From Ruegeria arenilitoris (GTDB lineage Bacteria; Pseudomonadota; Alphaproteobacteria; Rhodobacterales; Rhodobacteraceae), in NCBI RefSeq assembly GCF_013031355.1, contig NZ_WPZO01000005.1, forward strand, positions 1-64,000: 64,000 bases of DNA. The letters run 5' to 3'. Both the position numbers and the translations under genes were made by a program. Position 1 is the stretch's first letter. Every line of letters begins with the position of its first letter. A model generated the notes under the pieces. The model worked only from the letters and a program-made list of their open reading frames with translations. It had not been told where the DNA came from and searched no databases. Of this stretch, positions 1 through 7,532 are shown one piece after another.

Positions 1-101
1 GCGGCATCAAGGACAGCGGAAACGGCGTCAAAGAAGGCGTCATCGAAGCCATGAAATTCTTCACTAACGTCAAAACATACTCTCTACCCTGGCCGAGCTG
101 A
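1..101 (+). CDS. aldehyde dehydrogenase family protein, C-terminal end (partial)
   Basis: Only the last 33 codons are inside the window, read from base 3 to the TGA at 99-101. The tail contains [10 protein letters not shown] followed by a short hydrophobic end ([14 protein letters not shown]). This resembles the C-terminus of NAD(P)-dependent aldehyde dehydrogenases, where a GxKxSG-x-G segment precedes the oligomerisation strand. The substrate cannot be judged from this fragment. A strong terminator follows directly, so the gene is not part of the minus-strand sugar operon that converges on it. Confidence 0.65.
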   Translation, partial: GIKDSGNGVKEGVIEAMKFFTNVKTYSLPWPS

Positions 102-123
102 GTACCCTGACACTAAAAACAGT

Positions 124-156
124 AAGGCCCCGGTCCATCTGGCCGGGGCCTTTTTT
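124..156 (+). terminator. Rho-independent terminator after the aldehyde dehydrogenase
   Basis: A 10-bp perfect stem (AAGGCCCCGG at 124-133 with CCGGGGCCTT at 143-152) is followed by a run of T to 156. It lies between convergent genes. Because the left arm begins with AA it may also work weakly for the minus-strand operon ending at 173. Confidence 0.9.
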
Positions 157-172
157 CGCTCGGGTCAACAGG

Positions 173-1015
173 TCAGCCCTGCACAACATCCTGACGCTGC
201 ACGCCCAGCCCTTCGATGCCCAACTCCATCTTGTCGCCCGGCTTCAGATAGGTCTGTGGGTTCTGCCCCATGCCGACGCCCGGAGGGGTCCCGGTCGAGA
301 TCACATCGCCCGGTTGCAGCGACATGAATTGCGACAGGTGCGAGACGACAGTTGCCACTCCGAAATGCATCGTGTTGGTCGATCCGTCCTGATAGCGGTG
401 GCCGTTGACCTCAAGATACATCGGCAGGTTCTGCGGGTCGGTAACTTCGTCCCGCGTCACCAGCCAGGGACCAATCGGGCCGAACGTGTCGGCGGATTTA
501 CCTTTGACCCATTGACCCGAGCGGTGCAGCTGGAAGTCACGCTCTGACAGATCATTGACCACGCAATAGCCAGCCACATGGTCCAGTGCTTCGGCCTCGG
601 AGACATACTTCGCCTCTTTGCCGATCACCACGCCCAGCTCAACTTCCCAATCGGTTTTGACCGAGCCGCGCGGGATTTCAACGGTGTCGTTCGGGCCAAC
701 GATGGCAGATGTCGCCTTGAAAAAGATCACCGGTTCAGCGGGCAGTTCCATACCGCTTTCGGCTGCGTGATCGGCATAGTTCAGGCCGATACAGATGAAC
801 TTGCCGACCTGACCCACACAGGCACCGATGCGCGGTTCGCCCTCGACAACCGGCAGCCCGGCCAGATCAAGCCCGCTCAGGCGCGCTAAGCCTTCATCGC
901 CCAGCATATCGCCAGCGATATCATCAACGACGCCGGACAGATCGCGGATATTGCCCTCCGCATCCAACACACCGGGCTTTTCCGCGCCGACCGATCCATA
1001 GCGTAAAAGCTTCAT
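173..1015 (-). CDS. fumarylacetoacetate hydrolase-family enzyme, probable 2,4-diketo-3-deoxy-L-fuconate hydrolase
   Basis: This is a 280-residue single-domain FAH-fold protein. The core GKFICIGLNYADHAAE..., the metal-ligand type motif VELGVVIGK (Glu ligands) and STGTPPGVGMG near the C-terminus are the usual FAH family signatures. The N-terminus (MKLLRYGSVGAEKPGVLD) is of the type found in hydrolases of the non-phosphorylating L-fucose pathway. The expected reaction is cleavage of 2,4-diketo-3-deoxy-L-fuconate to pyruvate and L-lactate in the cytosol. The upstream gene is an SDR of the matching 2-keto-3-deoxy-L-fuconate dehydrogenase type, 18 nt away. It is the last gene of the operon led by the GntR regulator. 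A ureidoglycolate lyase-like annotation is common for this family but the context argues against it. Confidence 0.8.
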   Translation of the reverse strand: MKLLRYGSVGAEKPGVLDAEGNIRDLSGVVDDIAGDMLGDEGLARLSGLDLAGLPVVEGEPRIGACVGQVGKFICIGLNYADHAAESGMELPAEPVIFFKATSAIVGPNDTVEIPRGSVKTDWEVELGVVIGKEAKYVSEAEALDHVAGYCVVNDLSERDFQLHRSGQWVKGKSADTFGPIGPWLVTRDEVTDPQNLPMYLEVNGHRYQDGSTNTMHFGVATVVSHLSQFMSLQPGDVISTGTPPGVGMGQNPQTYLKPGDKMELGIEGLGVQRQDVVQG

Positions 1016-1033
1016 TTCCTGTTCCTTTTCAAC

Positions 1034-1780
1034 TCAGATGGTCCAACCGCCGTCGATGGCAAAGGGCTGTCCAGTGGTGTAGTTGCTGGCGTCGCTTGCA
1101 AGATACAGGGCAAGTTCCGCCACTTCCTGGGCTGTACCGATCCGGCCCATCGGCTGACGCGCGATGAAGTCCGTCATCGCCTGTTCGTAATCCCCGGTGG
1201 ATCGCAGTCGGTCATGCAGGCTGGGGCTGTCGACCGTTCCGGGACAGATCGCGTTGCAGCGGATGCCCTGCGTCACGAAATCCGCAGCGACCGACTTGGT
1301 CAAACCGATCACCGCAGCCTTGGAGGCACAATAGGCAAAGCGGTTCGGCACGCCTTTCAGAGACGACGCGACCGAAGACATGTTGATGATCGATCCACCG
1401 CCATTTTCCAACATCGCAGGCAGGGTCAGGCGGATCAGCCGGTACATGGCCTTGACGTTCAGATCGAAGCTGAAATCCCAGTCCGTTTCTTCGCAATCCA
1501 GAATAGATCCACCCGCGACATAGCCCGCGCAGTTGAACAACACATCCAGCGGCGGCAGATTCGCCGTGGCCGCCTGAACGGCATCCGCATCGGTGACATC
1601 CAGTTTCAGGGTCTGAACGCCTGAGATTTGCCCAAGTTCACCTAGCGCCGCCTCATTGATATCGCAGGCAATAACACGCGCGCCCTCGGCCGCAAAAAGT
1701 TCGGCTGAGGCACGCCCGATTCCCTGACCTGCGGCGGTGATGAGGGCTGTTTTGCCGGATAGACGGTTTGAGGAAGTCAT
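1034..1780 (-). CDS. SDR oxidoreductase, probable 2-keto-3-deoxy-L-fuconate dehydrogenase
   Basis: This is a 248-residue classical short-chain dehydrogenase. It shows the glycine-rich cofactor motif TAAGQGIG near residue 15, NMSS with the catalytic Ser region, and the YCASK catalytic Tyr/Lys pair. The start ELFAAEGARVIACDIN places an Asp after the second beta strand, favouring NAD+. Overall it resembles 2-keto-3-deoxy-L-fuconate dehydrogenases that oxidise the 4-hydroxyl before hydrolytic cleavage by the neighbouring FAH enzyme. I chose the ATG at 1780, which has a GAGAG ribosome site overlapping the end of the upstream gene. A start four codons upstream would overlap that gene and has no better site. 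Confidence 0.8.
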   Translation of the reverse strand: MTSSNRLSGKTALITAAGQGIGRASAELFAAEGARVIACDINEAALGELGQISGVQTLKLDVTDADAVQAATANLPPLDVLFNCAGYVAGGSILDCEETDWDFSFDLNVKAMYRLIRLTLPAMLENGGGSIINMSSVASSLKGVPNRFAYCASKAAVIGLTKSVAADFVTQGIRCNAICPGTVDSPSLHDRLRSTGDYEQAMTDFIARQPMGRIGTAQEVAELALYLASDASNYTTGQPFAIDGGWTI

Positions 1781-1788
1781 CGCAGCTC

Positions 1789-3291
1789 TCACAGTTGTTC
1801 AGGCAAAAGATCGGTGGGCAAGTTTTGATAGCAAACCGGTCGCAGAAAACGCCGGATCGACAGGGTGCCAACCGAGGTTGCGCCGAAATTGGTCGAGGCA
1901 GGGTAGGGGCCGCCATGCACCATGCTGTCACAAACCTCCACACCAGTGGGGAAGCCGTTGGCCAGCAGCCGTCCGGCCTTGCGTTCCAGCACAGGGACCA
2001 ATTTGCGCGCGGTGTCCGCATCCTCTGCGTCCATATGCAGGGTGCAGGTCAGTTGCCCTTCGACTGCGCGTGCGATGTCGGTCATCTGATCGACGTCCCG
2101 GGCGCGCACGATGATGCCGGTGGGGCCAAAGACCTCTTCATGCAGGCTGTCATCAGCCAGCCAATTGTCGCCGGAGACGACAAACAGGTTCGGGGCGGCG
2201 CTGCGGGGCGCGCTGTCTTTGCCGACGATCTGAACAACTCCGGCCCCCTCGGCGAATTGTGCCACGCCCTTGCGGTAAGCGTCCGCGATACCGCTGGTCA
2301 GCATCGTCTGTTCGCCCGTCTTGTCCAAAGCGGACTGCGCCGCTGCCTGCAAAGCATCGGCATCCGGCCCGTCCACCACGATGGCGATACCGGGGTTGGT
2401 GCAGAACTGACCTGCGCCCATAGCCAGGGAACCGGCCCAACCGGTGCCAATCTCGGCTCCCCGCGCCGCCGCAGCGTTTGGCAGAACGAACATCGGGTTG
2501 ACTGAGCCCAGCTCACCAAAGAACGGGATGGGCTCCGGACGCTGTGCGCAGATGTCGAACAATGCGCGACCTGCACGCAACGATCCGGTGAACCCCACCG
2601 CCCGGATCAACGGGTGTTGGGCCAAGGCCGTTCCGACCCCGATCCCGTCGCTTTGGATCAACGAGAATGTGCCAGCAGGATTGCCGGTCGCCTTGATTGC
2701 GGCATCGATTGCCTGCGCCACGATCTCGCCCGTACCGGGATGTGCTGGGTGGCCTTTGACGATCACGGGACAGCCCGCAGCCAAGGCCGCCGCCGTGTCC
2801 CCACCCGCGACCGAGAACGCCAGCGGGAAGTTCGACGCGCCAAACACCGCAACCGGACCCAAGGGGCGCTGGATCATGCGCAGATCAGGGCGGGGCAGAG
2901 GCGCGCGGTCCGGCAATGCTGGGTCGTGGCGATGGTCCAGATACGCACCGGCTTCGATGTGATCTGCGAACAGACGAAGCTGGCCGACGGTACGGCCTCG
3001 CTCACCTTGCAGCCGCGCCTCGGGCAGGCCGGTTTCCTGGCATCCGATCTCGGTGATTGCATCGCCGCGTGCGTCGATCTCGTCCGCGATTTTCCGCAGC
3101 AGCGCCGCCCGGTCGGCCCGCGTGGACCAGCCAAAAGTGGCAAAGGCCTCTTCTGCGGCCTGAACGGCGGTGTCTACATGCGCGGGTGTCCCTACAGAGA
3201 AGTCGTGGCTTGGACCATGTGCAGGGTCCGACGCGAAAGTGGCCTCGGTCCCGACCCATTCGCCCGCGATCAGGTGTTTTCCGGTCAACAT
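1789..3291 (-). CDS. NADP-type aldehyde dehydrogenase, probable 2-ketoglutarate semialdehyde dehydrogenase
   Basis: This is a 500-residue aldehyde dehydrogenase of the ketoglutarate-semialdehyde type. The catalytic Cys lies in GAGQFCTNPG and the general-base Glu in FFGELGSVNP. The opening LTGKHLIAGEWVG is typical. The expected reaction is 2-oxoglutarate semialdehyde to 2-oxoglutarate, the last step of Weimberg-type pentose breakdown. Its gene follows the XylX-like dehydratase by 13 nt, and that enzyme would make its substrate. The ATG at 3291, with an AAGGAAG site about 9 nt upstream, is preferred over a TTG two codons earlier. An alternative role is lactaldehyde or another hydroxy-aldehyde dehydrogenase serving the fucose branch. 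Confidence 0.8.
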   Translation of the reverse strand: MLTGKHLIAGEWVGTEATFASDPAHGPSHDFSVGTPAHVDTAVQAAEEAFATFGWSTRADRAALLRKIADEIDARGDAITEIGCQETGLPEARLQGERGRTVGQLRLFADHIEAGAYLDHRHDPALPDRAPLPRPDLRMIQRPLGPVAVFGASNFPLAFSVAGGDTAAALAAGCPVIVKGHPAHPGTGEIVAQAIDAAIKATGNPAGTFSLIQSDGIGVGTALAQHPLIRAVGFTGSLRAGRALFDICAQRPEPIPFFGELGSVNPMFVLPNAAAARGAEIGTGWAGSLAMGAGQFCTNPGIAIVVDGPDADALQAAAQSALDKTGEQTMLTSGIADAYRKGVAQFAEGAGVVQIVGKDSAPRSAAPNLFVVSGDNWLADDSLHEEVFGPTGIIVRARDVDQMTDIARAVEGQLTCTLHMDAEDADTARKLVPVLERKAGRLLANGFPTGVEVCDSMVHGGPYPASTNFGATSVGTLSIRRFLRPVCYQNLPTDLLPEQL

Positions 3292-3304
3292 GTTCAATTC
3301 TTCC

Positions 3305-4417
3305 TTAAATCAGCCCGCGCCGGGCGAGGTTTCGCATCAGATGAGACGCCCCGAATTTCCATTCCGGGCATTCGGTCGACAGGCGCACCGTATTGGTCAG
3401 CGCGCCCAGCTTATCGTTTGAAATCGTGACGATATCACCCAGTTTATGAGTGAACCCACCCCCCGGAGTATCCCGATCCTGGGTCGGTGCAAAGAGTGTT
3501 CCGAGAAACAGCATCAACCCGTCGGGATATTGGTGATGCCGCCCGATTGTCTGGGCCACCAAATCCTGCGGATCTCGGCTGATCTGCGCCATCGAGGAAT
3601 GACCCGTCATCTGAAACCCGTCAGGCCCGGTCACCGTCAGTGTCAGTTCGGCAGCGCGTACGTCATCCAGCGTGAAACTGTCATCGAACAGCCGGATCAT
3701 TGGTCCGATCGCGCATGAGGCGTTGTTGTCCTTGGCCTTGCTCAGCAACAGGGCCGAGCGTCCTTCGACATCGCGCAGGTTGACGTCATTGCCCAGCGTG
3801 GCGCCCTTGATCTGACCCTGTGAGGTGACGGCCAGAACAACCTCGGGTTCCGGGTTGTTCCAGGTCGAGATCGGGTGCAGCCCGACATCCGCGCCAAACC
3901 CAACCGAAGACAGCACCTGCGCCTTGGAGAACACCTCGGCATCCGGGCCGATCCCGACCTCCAGATATTGGCTCCAAAGCCCCTCTGTGATCAGCGCCTC
4001 TTTGACCTGCGCGGCCGCTTCGGACCCCGGCACGATATTGGTCAGGCTGTCGCCAATACGTGCGCCGATGCGGGTGCGGATCGCGTCGGCCTTGGCCGGA
4101 TCACCTGCGGCTTGCTCTTCGATCACCCGCTCGACCATGGAGCCTGCGAAGGTGACACCACAGGCCTTCACCGCCTGCAGATCACACGGAGCCAGCCAGT
4201 AATGGTCGGCATCCAGAGAACCCAACGCCTCACCAGGTGCGGAACGCGTGTAATCGGCGGCATCCTCGCGTTCGAGGATATCGCGTACCGTCGGTGCCTC
4301 TTTGGAAGTGATATCAAACAGTTGTCCGTCGCGCGGGGTCACGACGCAAGGACCTACACCCTCGCGTTCCACACGCCCCAGCCACAGTCCTTCGGCATCC
4401 AGTTTCGGAAAGTTCAT
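3305..4417 (-). CDS. FAH-fold sugar-acid dehydratase, XylX/KdaD-like (2-keto-3-deoxy-pentonate dehydratase)
   Basis: This is a 370-residue protein of the longer FAH subfamily. The segments GFGADVGLHPISTWNNPEPEV, LGNDVNLRDVEGRSALLLSKAKD and the end CPEWKFGASHLMRNLARRGL resemble XylX-like 2-keto-3-deoxy-xylonate dehydratases and related arabinonate enzymes. These form 2-oxoglutarate semialdehyde. This fits the next gene, a semialdehyde dehydrogenase. The ATG at 4417 sits one base after the upstream stop with AGGGA in front, so it is chosen over an in-frame start at 4450 that would overlap the lactonase. Having this dehydratase together with a 2,4-diketo acid hydrolase in one operon implies two exits for the keto-deoxy acid. 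Confidence 0.75.
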   Translation of the reverse strand: MNFPKLDAEGLWLGRVEREGVGPCVVTPRDGQLFDITSKEAPTVRDILEREDAADYTRSAPGEALGSLDADHYWLAPCDLQAVKACGVTFAGSMVERVIEEQAAGDPAKADAIRTRIGARIGDSLTNIVPGSEAAAQVKEALITEGLWSQYLEVGIGPDAEVFSKAQVLSSVGFGADVGLHPISTWNNPEPEVVLAVTSQGQIKGATLGNDVNLRDVEGRSALLLSKAKDNNASCAIGPMIRLFDDSFTLDDVRAAELTLTVTGPDGFQMTGHSSMAQISRDPQDLVAQTIGRHHQYPDGLMLFLGTLFAPTQDRDTPGGGFTHKLGDIVTISNDKLGALTNTVRLSTECPEWKFGASHLMRNLARRGLI

Positions 4418-4418
4418 T

Positions 4419-5249
4419 TCAATCCCTGAGGTTATAGGCTTGGGTGGCATTGCCCCCCAGCACCGCTTTGCGTTCGGGTTCCGTCAGCGCAATTAACAGT
4501 TCATCGGTGGTATCCAGCCAATGTTGATAGCTGCTGGCCAAAGTACAGACCGGCCAGTCGCTGCCCCAGATCAGGCGGGACGGGCCGAACGTGTTCAGCA
4601 GGTGATCGACAAAGGGACGCAGGTCATCAACGGTCCAATCCGGCGCAGCTTCGGTGACCAAGCCGGACAGCTTGCACCAGGCGTTAGTGTCGCGGGCAAG
4701 TGCGGCCATGTCTTCGGCCCATCCCGAAATCACCCCGTCCTTGATCAGCGGTTTGGACCCGTGATCAATCACCACACGCATCTGCGGATGGTGCGCCAGA
4801 CGCTGGCGCAGCGGACCAAGATGTTGCGGCAGAGTCAGGGCATCAAAGGTCAGACCCTTGCGTTGCACCTCCTCAAATGCCGGTGTCAGAGCATCCCCCA
4901 GCATCCAGTTCGGATCAGGAATGTCCTGAATCATCGGCCGCAACCCAACCAGAGCCGGGTGCGCGGACAGTGCCTCGATCTGCGCAGGCGCATCGGCGGC
5001 TTCGAAATCAACCCAGCCGACCACGCCTTTGATGAACGGAGTCTGATCGGCCAGAGACAGCATATATTCCGTCTCGGCCACGGTCGGGGCAGCTTGCACC
5101 AGAATCGTGCCTTCAATCCCTGCCTTTTCAAGCAAGGGTATTAGATCTTCCGGTGTGAAGTCTCGGTAAATCACGGCAAGCTCTGGCGTTAGCCAGCCGT
5201 AGTCACCCCGCGCCAACGCCCAGAAATGCTGATGCGCGTCGATCCTCAT
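4419..5249 (-). CDS. amidohydrolase-family lactonase, probable L-fuconolactonase
   Basis: This is a 276-residue protein of the amidohydrolase-2 (COG3618) family. It opens with RIDAHQHFW, the HxH metal motif of the TIM-barrel hydrolases. Later motifs are VIDHGSKP (His ligand) and LIWGSDWPVC (Asp ligand). Members of this type open sugar 1,5- and 1,4-lactones, including L-fucono- and L-galactono-lactone. The product would be L-fuconate or D-arabinonate for the UxaA-type dehydratase. Its start overlaps the stop of the mutarotase gene by 4 nt (ATGA), indicating coupled translation. The exact sugar is inferred from neighbours. Confidence 0.8.
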   Translation of the reverse strand: MRIDAHQHFWALARGDYGWLTPELAVIYRDFTPEDLIPLLEKAGIEGTILVQAAPTVAETEYMLSLADQTPFIKGVVGWVDFEAADAPAQIEALSAHPALVGLRPMIQDIPDPNWMLGDALTPAFEEVQRKGLTFDALTLPQHLGPLRQRLAHHPQMRVVIDHGSKPLIKDGVISGWAEDMAALARDTNAWCKLSGLVTEAAPDWTVDDLRPFVDHLLNTFGPSRLIWGSDWPVCTLASSYQHWLDTTDELLIALTEPERKAVLGGNATQAYNLRD

Positions 5250-5674
5250 CCAATGACGCCTTTCTTGAGGATAATGTTGCCATACAGCCTGCGCTCGCCT
5301 GTCTGAACGATGGCAAAGGCGCTCGCGGCGCGATCGTAAAAGGCAAACCGCTCCACTCCTTGAATGCGGGCAGGGCAGTCTGCCGTAGCATCGATGATGG
5401 TTTGAAACTCCGCCACGGCTTCGGGCACGGTGCCCGGGTCACCGACCACCTGCATGGTCAACGCCGGATCAGGCACGTAGGTATCCAACGGCATGACGGA
5501 CAGCACTGCCTTCAGCATTTCACTGGCCGAAGACCCATCAGCGCGGATGCAAGTCGGGCCAATGCTTGAACCAGGAAAATTCGCGTCCGCGATCACGATC
5601 TCATCCCCGTGACCCATAGCGCGGAGCGCGTGCAGTAGTTCCGGCGAGAGGATCGGGTCGATGTTACGCAGCAT
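5246..5674 (-). CDS. RbsD/FucU-family mutarotase (L-fucose mutarotase-like)
   Basis: This 142-residue protein matches the RbsD/FucU family: LRNIDPILSPELLHALRAMGHGDEIVIADANFP at the start, and ERFAFYDRA with GNIILKKGV near the end. These enzymes interconvert alpha and beta anomers of imported sugars, here providing the anomer used by the adjacent dehydrogenase. The ATG at 5674 gives the canonical family N-terminus; nine extra residues upstream look unlike the family. The start lies 11 nt inside the end of the aldo-keto reductase gene, so the two are translationally coupled. Confidence 0.85.
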   Translation of the reverse strand: MLRNIDPILSPELLHALRAMGHGDEIVIADANFPGSSIGPTCIRADGSSASEMLKAVLSVMPLDTYVPDPALTMQVVGDPGTVPEAVAEFQTIIDATADCPARIQGVERFAFYDRAASAFAIVQTGERRLYGNIILKKGVIG

Positions 5675-6716
5675 TGGCGGCCTCAGTTGGCAATGGCGCA
5701 TCGGGGCGGATCAACCCCTCGGACCGCAGATCTGACCAAAGCCCCAACGGGATTTCGCGGTTCAACAATGCGACATTGGCCTGCACTTCGGCGGCACTGA
5801 CCGCGCCGGGGATCACGGTTTTGACGCTAGGATGGCCCAAAACGAACTGCAGCGCGGCCGCAATCAACGGCGTGTCATGCGCGGCGCAGACCGCTTCGAT
5901 CTTGCGCACCCGATCCAGAATATTCTTGGGCGCTTCGGCGTAGTTATACTTGGCGCCCGGCACGGCCCCGGTGGCCAGAATGCCTGAATTGTACGGCCCG
6001 CCCAGAATGATGCCCACGTCCCGCTGTTCGCAAAGCGGCAGGAAACTGTCCAACGCTTCTTGTTCCAGCAGAGTGTACCGGCCAGCCAACAAAAAGCTGT
6101 CGAAGTCGCCCAACCCCAACAGTCTTTCGCAAACCTGCCATTCGTTCACTCCGGCACCGATTGCCGCAACCTCACCGGCCTCGCGCAGCTCGATCAGCGC
6201 CTTGTAGCCGCCACCATCGAACAACTCGCGGACCTTCGCGTCCGACATCTCTTGACTGCCTTGGCTGAAGACACAGACATCATGCACCAGCAGTATATCG
6301 GCCTTGGCGACACCAAGCCTTTCCCGGCTCGCCTCATAAGACCGCATCACGCCGTCATAGGTGTAATCGAACACGATGCGTTTTTGCGGCACATCTACAA
6401 AGGCTTCGGGCGTTACCTCATGCGGCTCACAATCCAGCAGCAGACGTCCGATCTTGGTCGAAAGCTGGATGTTTTCACGTCCAAAGCGGGCGATGGCCTC
6501 ACCAAACCGATGCTCGGACCGGCCAAGCCCGTATTGGGGCGCGGTGTCGAAAAACCGGATGCCCGCATCATAAGCCGCCTGCAAAGCGGCCTGCGCATCC
6601 TCGTCCGAGACTTTACGATAGAGGTTGCCCAAAGGTGCGCCACCGAACCCCATGCGAGTCAGCGGCACAGGTCTTTTGGTACGATGGTTCAAAAGTTCGG
6701 TCTGCGAAACGGTCAT
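5664..6716 (-). CDS. aldo/keto reductase, probable L-fucose / D-threo-aldose 1-dehydrogenase
   Basis: This 350-residue AKR barrel has the family signature FFDTAPQYGLGRSEHRFGEA with the catalytic Asp and Tyr, a STKIGR Lys segment and a late cofactor-binding ALQFVLGHPSVKTVIPG. The length and the long insertion around residues 80-125 are those of the pyridoxal dehydrogenase / L-fucose dehydrogenase subgroup. It would oxidise the sugar at C1 to the lactone. D-arabinose has the same C2-C4 configuration as L-fucose, and enzymes of this kind are known to accept both. The gene overlaps the regulator by 4 nt. Confidence 0.8.
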   Translation of the reverse strand: MTVSQTELLNHRTKRPVPLTRMGFGGAPLGNLYRKVSDEDAQAALQAAYDAGIRFFDTAPQYGLGRSEHRFGEAIARFGRENIQLSTKIGRLLLDCEPHEVTPEAFVDVPQKRIVFDYTYDGVMRSYEASRERLGVAKADILLVHDVCVFSQGSQEMSDAKVRELFDGGGYKALIELREAGEVAAIGAGVNEWQVCERLLGLGDFDSFLLAGRYTLLEQEALDSFLPLCEQRDVGIILGGPYNSGILATGAVPGAKYNYAEAPKNILDRVRKIEAVCAAHDTPLIAAALQFVLGHPSVKTVIPGAVSAAEVQANVALLNREIPLGLWSDLRSEGLIRPDAPLPTEAANAA

Positions 6717-7450
6717 CCTGCTTCCCGTGTTGGCTGAGAGGTGATGTTGAAAAGATGCGGCTGCTCCTGAATCAGGACCTCGATCCGCGGCATCAGCTGC
6801 CCCAGATGGTGCCGCATGGCCGCCTGCGCCGCCTGTTCATTGCGGTCCAAAATCGCGGCGTGAATGGCTCGATGTTCTGCCAGGGTTTCCGCAATCCGCC
6901 CCGGTGTCGGCAGCAACAGCATCCGGGCGCGACTGACTTGCAGGGAAACGGTCTGCGCCACGTCGCCCAGACGCTTGAAACCGGTGAATTGCATCAGCAG
7001 CGCGTGGAATTCCTCATCCGCTTGGTAGAAGCCGGGAATATCCTCATCTTCGATCAGCAGCTCTTGCAGACGCATGTTCCGGCTGAGTTTCTTGCGCTGA
7101 TCCTCGGTCAGATCACGCGCCACCTTGGCGACGGTTGCCAGCTCCAAGGCCTCACGCAGGAACATGCCTTCGCGGATTTCCGGCATCGAGAAATAGGACA
7201 CCCGCGTTCCCGATTGCGGCACCACGTCCACCAGCCCCTCGGCGGCCAGCCGGGCAATCGCCTCGGTCACTGGCGCGCGCGACACACCCAGCCGTTCGCA
7301 GATCGGCGCCTTTCTGAGCGTCGCCCCGGGTGGGAAATCCAATGACAAAATGGCCTGCTTAATTGCCAGGTAGACCCGCTGCGCCAACGAGCCTTCATCC
7401 GATGCAATATCGCGCAGCAGCTGCGCGTCGATGTCTTGTGGTTTGGTCAT
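6713..7450 (-). CDS. GntR-family (FCD-type) transcriptional regulator of the sugar genes
   Basis: This is a 245-residue regulator. Residues about 10-80 form the winged helix, with the recognition segment LRKAPICERLGVSRAPVTEAIARL. The rest is an all-helical FCD ligand domain containing FHALLMQFTG and HRAIHAAILDRN, which supply typical metal/ligand His and Asp residues. It leads the catabolic operon, whose next gene overlaps it by 4 nt, and faces the dehydratase/ABC operon. The likely inducer is a pathway sugar acid. The divergent gap holds a perfect palindrome suited to a GntR dimer (7467-7480). Confidence 0.9.
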   Translation of the reverse strand: MTKPQDIDAQLLRDIASDEGSLAQRVYLAIKQAILSLDFPPGATLRKAPICERLGVSRAPVTEAIARLAAEGLVDVVPQSGTRVSYFSMPEIREGMFLREALELATVAKVARDLTEDQRKKLSRNMRLQELLIEDEDIPGFYQADEEFHALLMQFTGFKRLGDVAQTVSLQVSRARMLLLPTPGRIAETLAEHRAIHAAILDRNEQAAQAAMRHHLGQLMPRIEVLIQEQPHLFNITSQPTREAG

Positions 7451-7466
7451 GGTCTCGATCTATCAT

Positions 7467-7485
7467 ACTAACATGTTAGTTGACA
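7467..7485. promoter_or_regulatory. GntR-type operator palindrome overlapping a -35 box
   Basis: ACTAACATGTTAGT at 7467-7480 is a perfect 14-bp palindrome. It lies 17 bp before the GntR start and 52 bp before the dehydratase start. A consensus-like TTGACA (7480-7485) begins at the last base of the palindrome, on the plus strand. A regulator bound here would block the plus promoter and sit over the minus start region. No convincing -10 box was found for the plus strand at ideal spacing. Confidence 0.75.
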
Positions 7486-7532
7486 AGTGTGAGATCGCGC
7501 TTTAGCAATCGAGGCAGGCAAGCGGGGACGAA

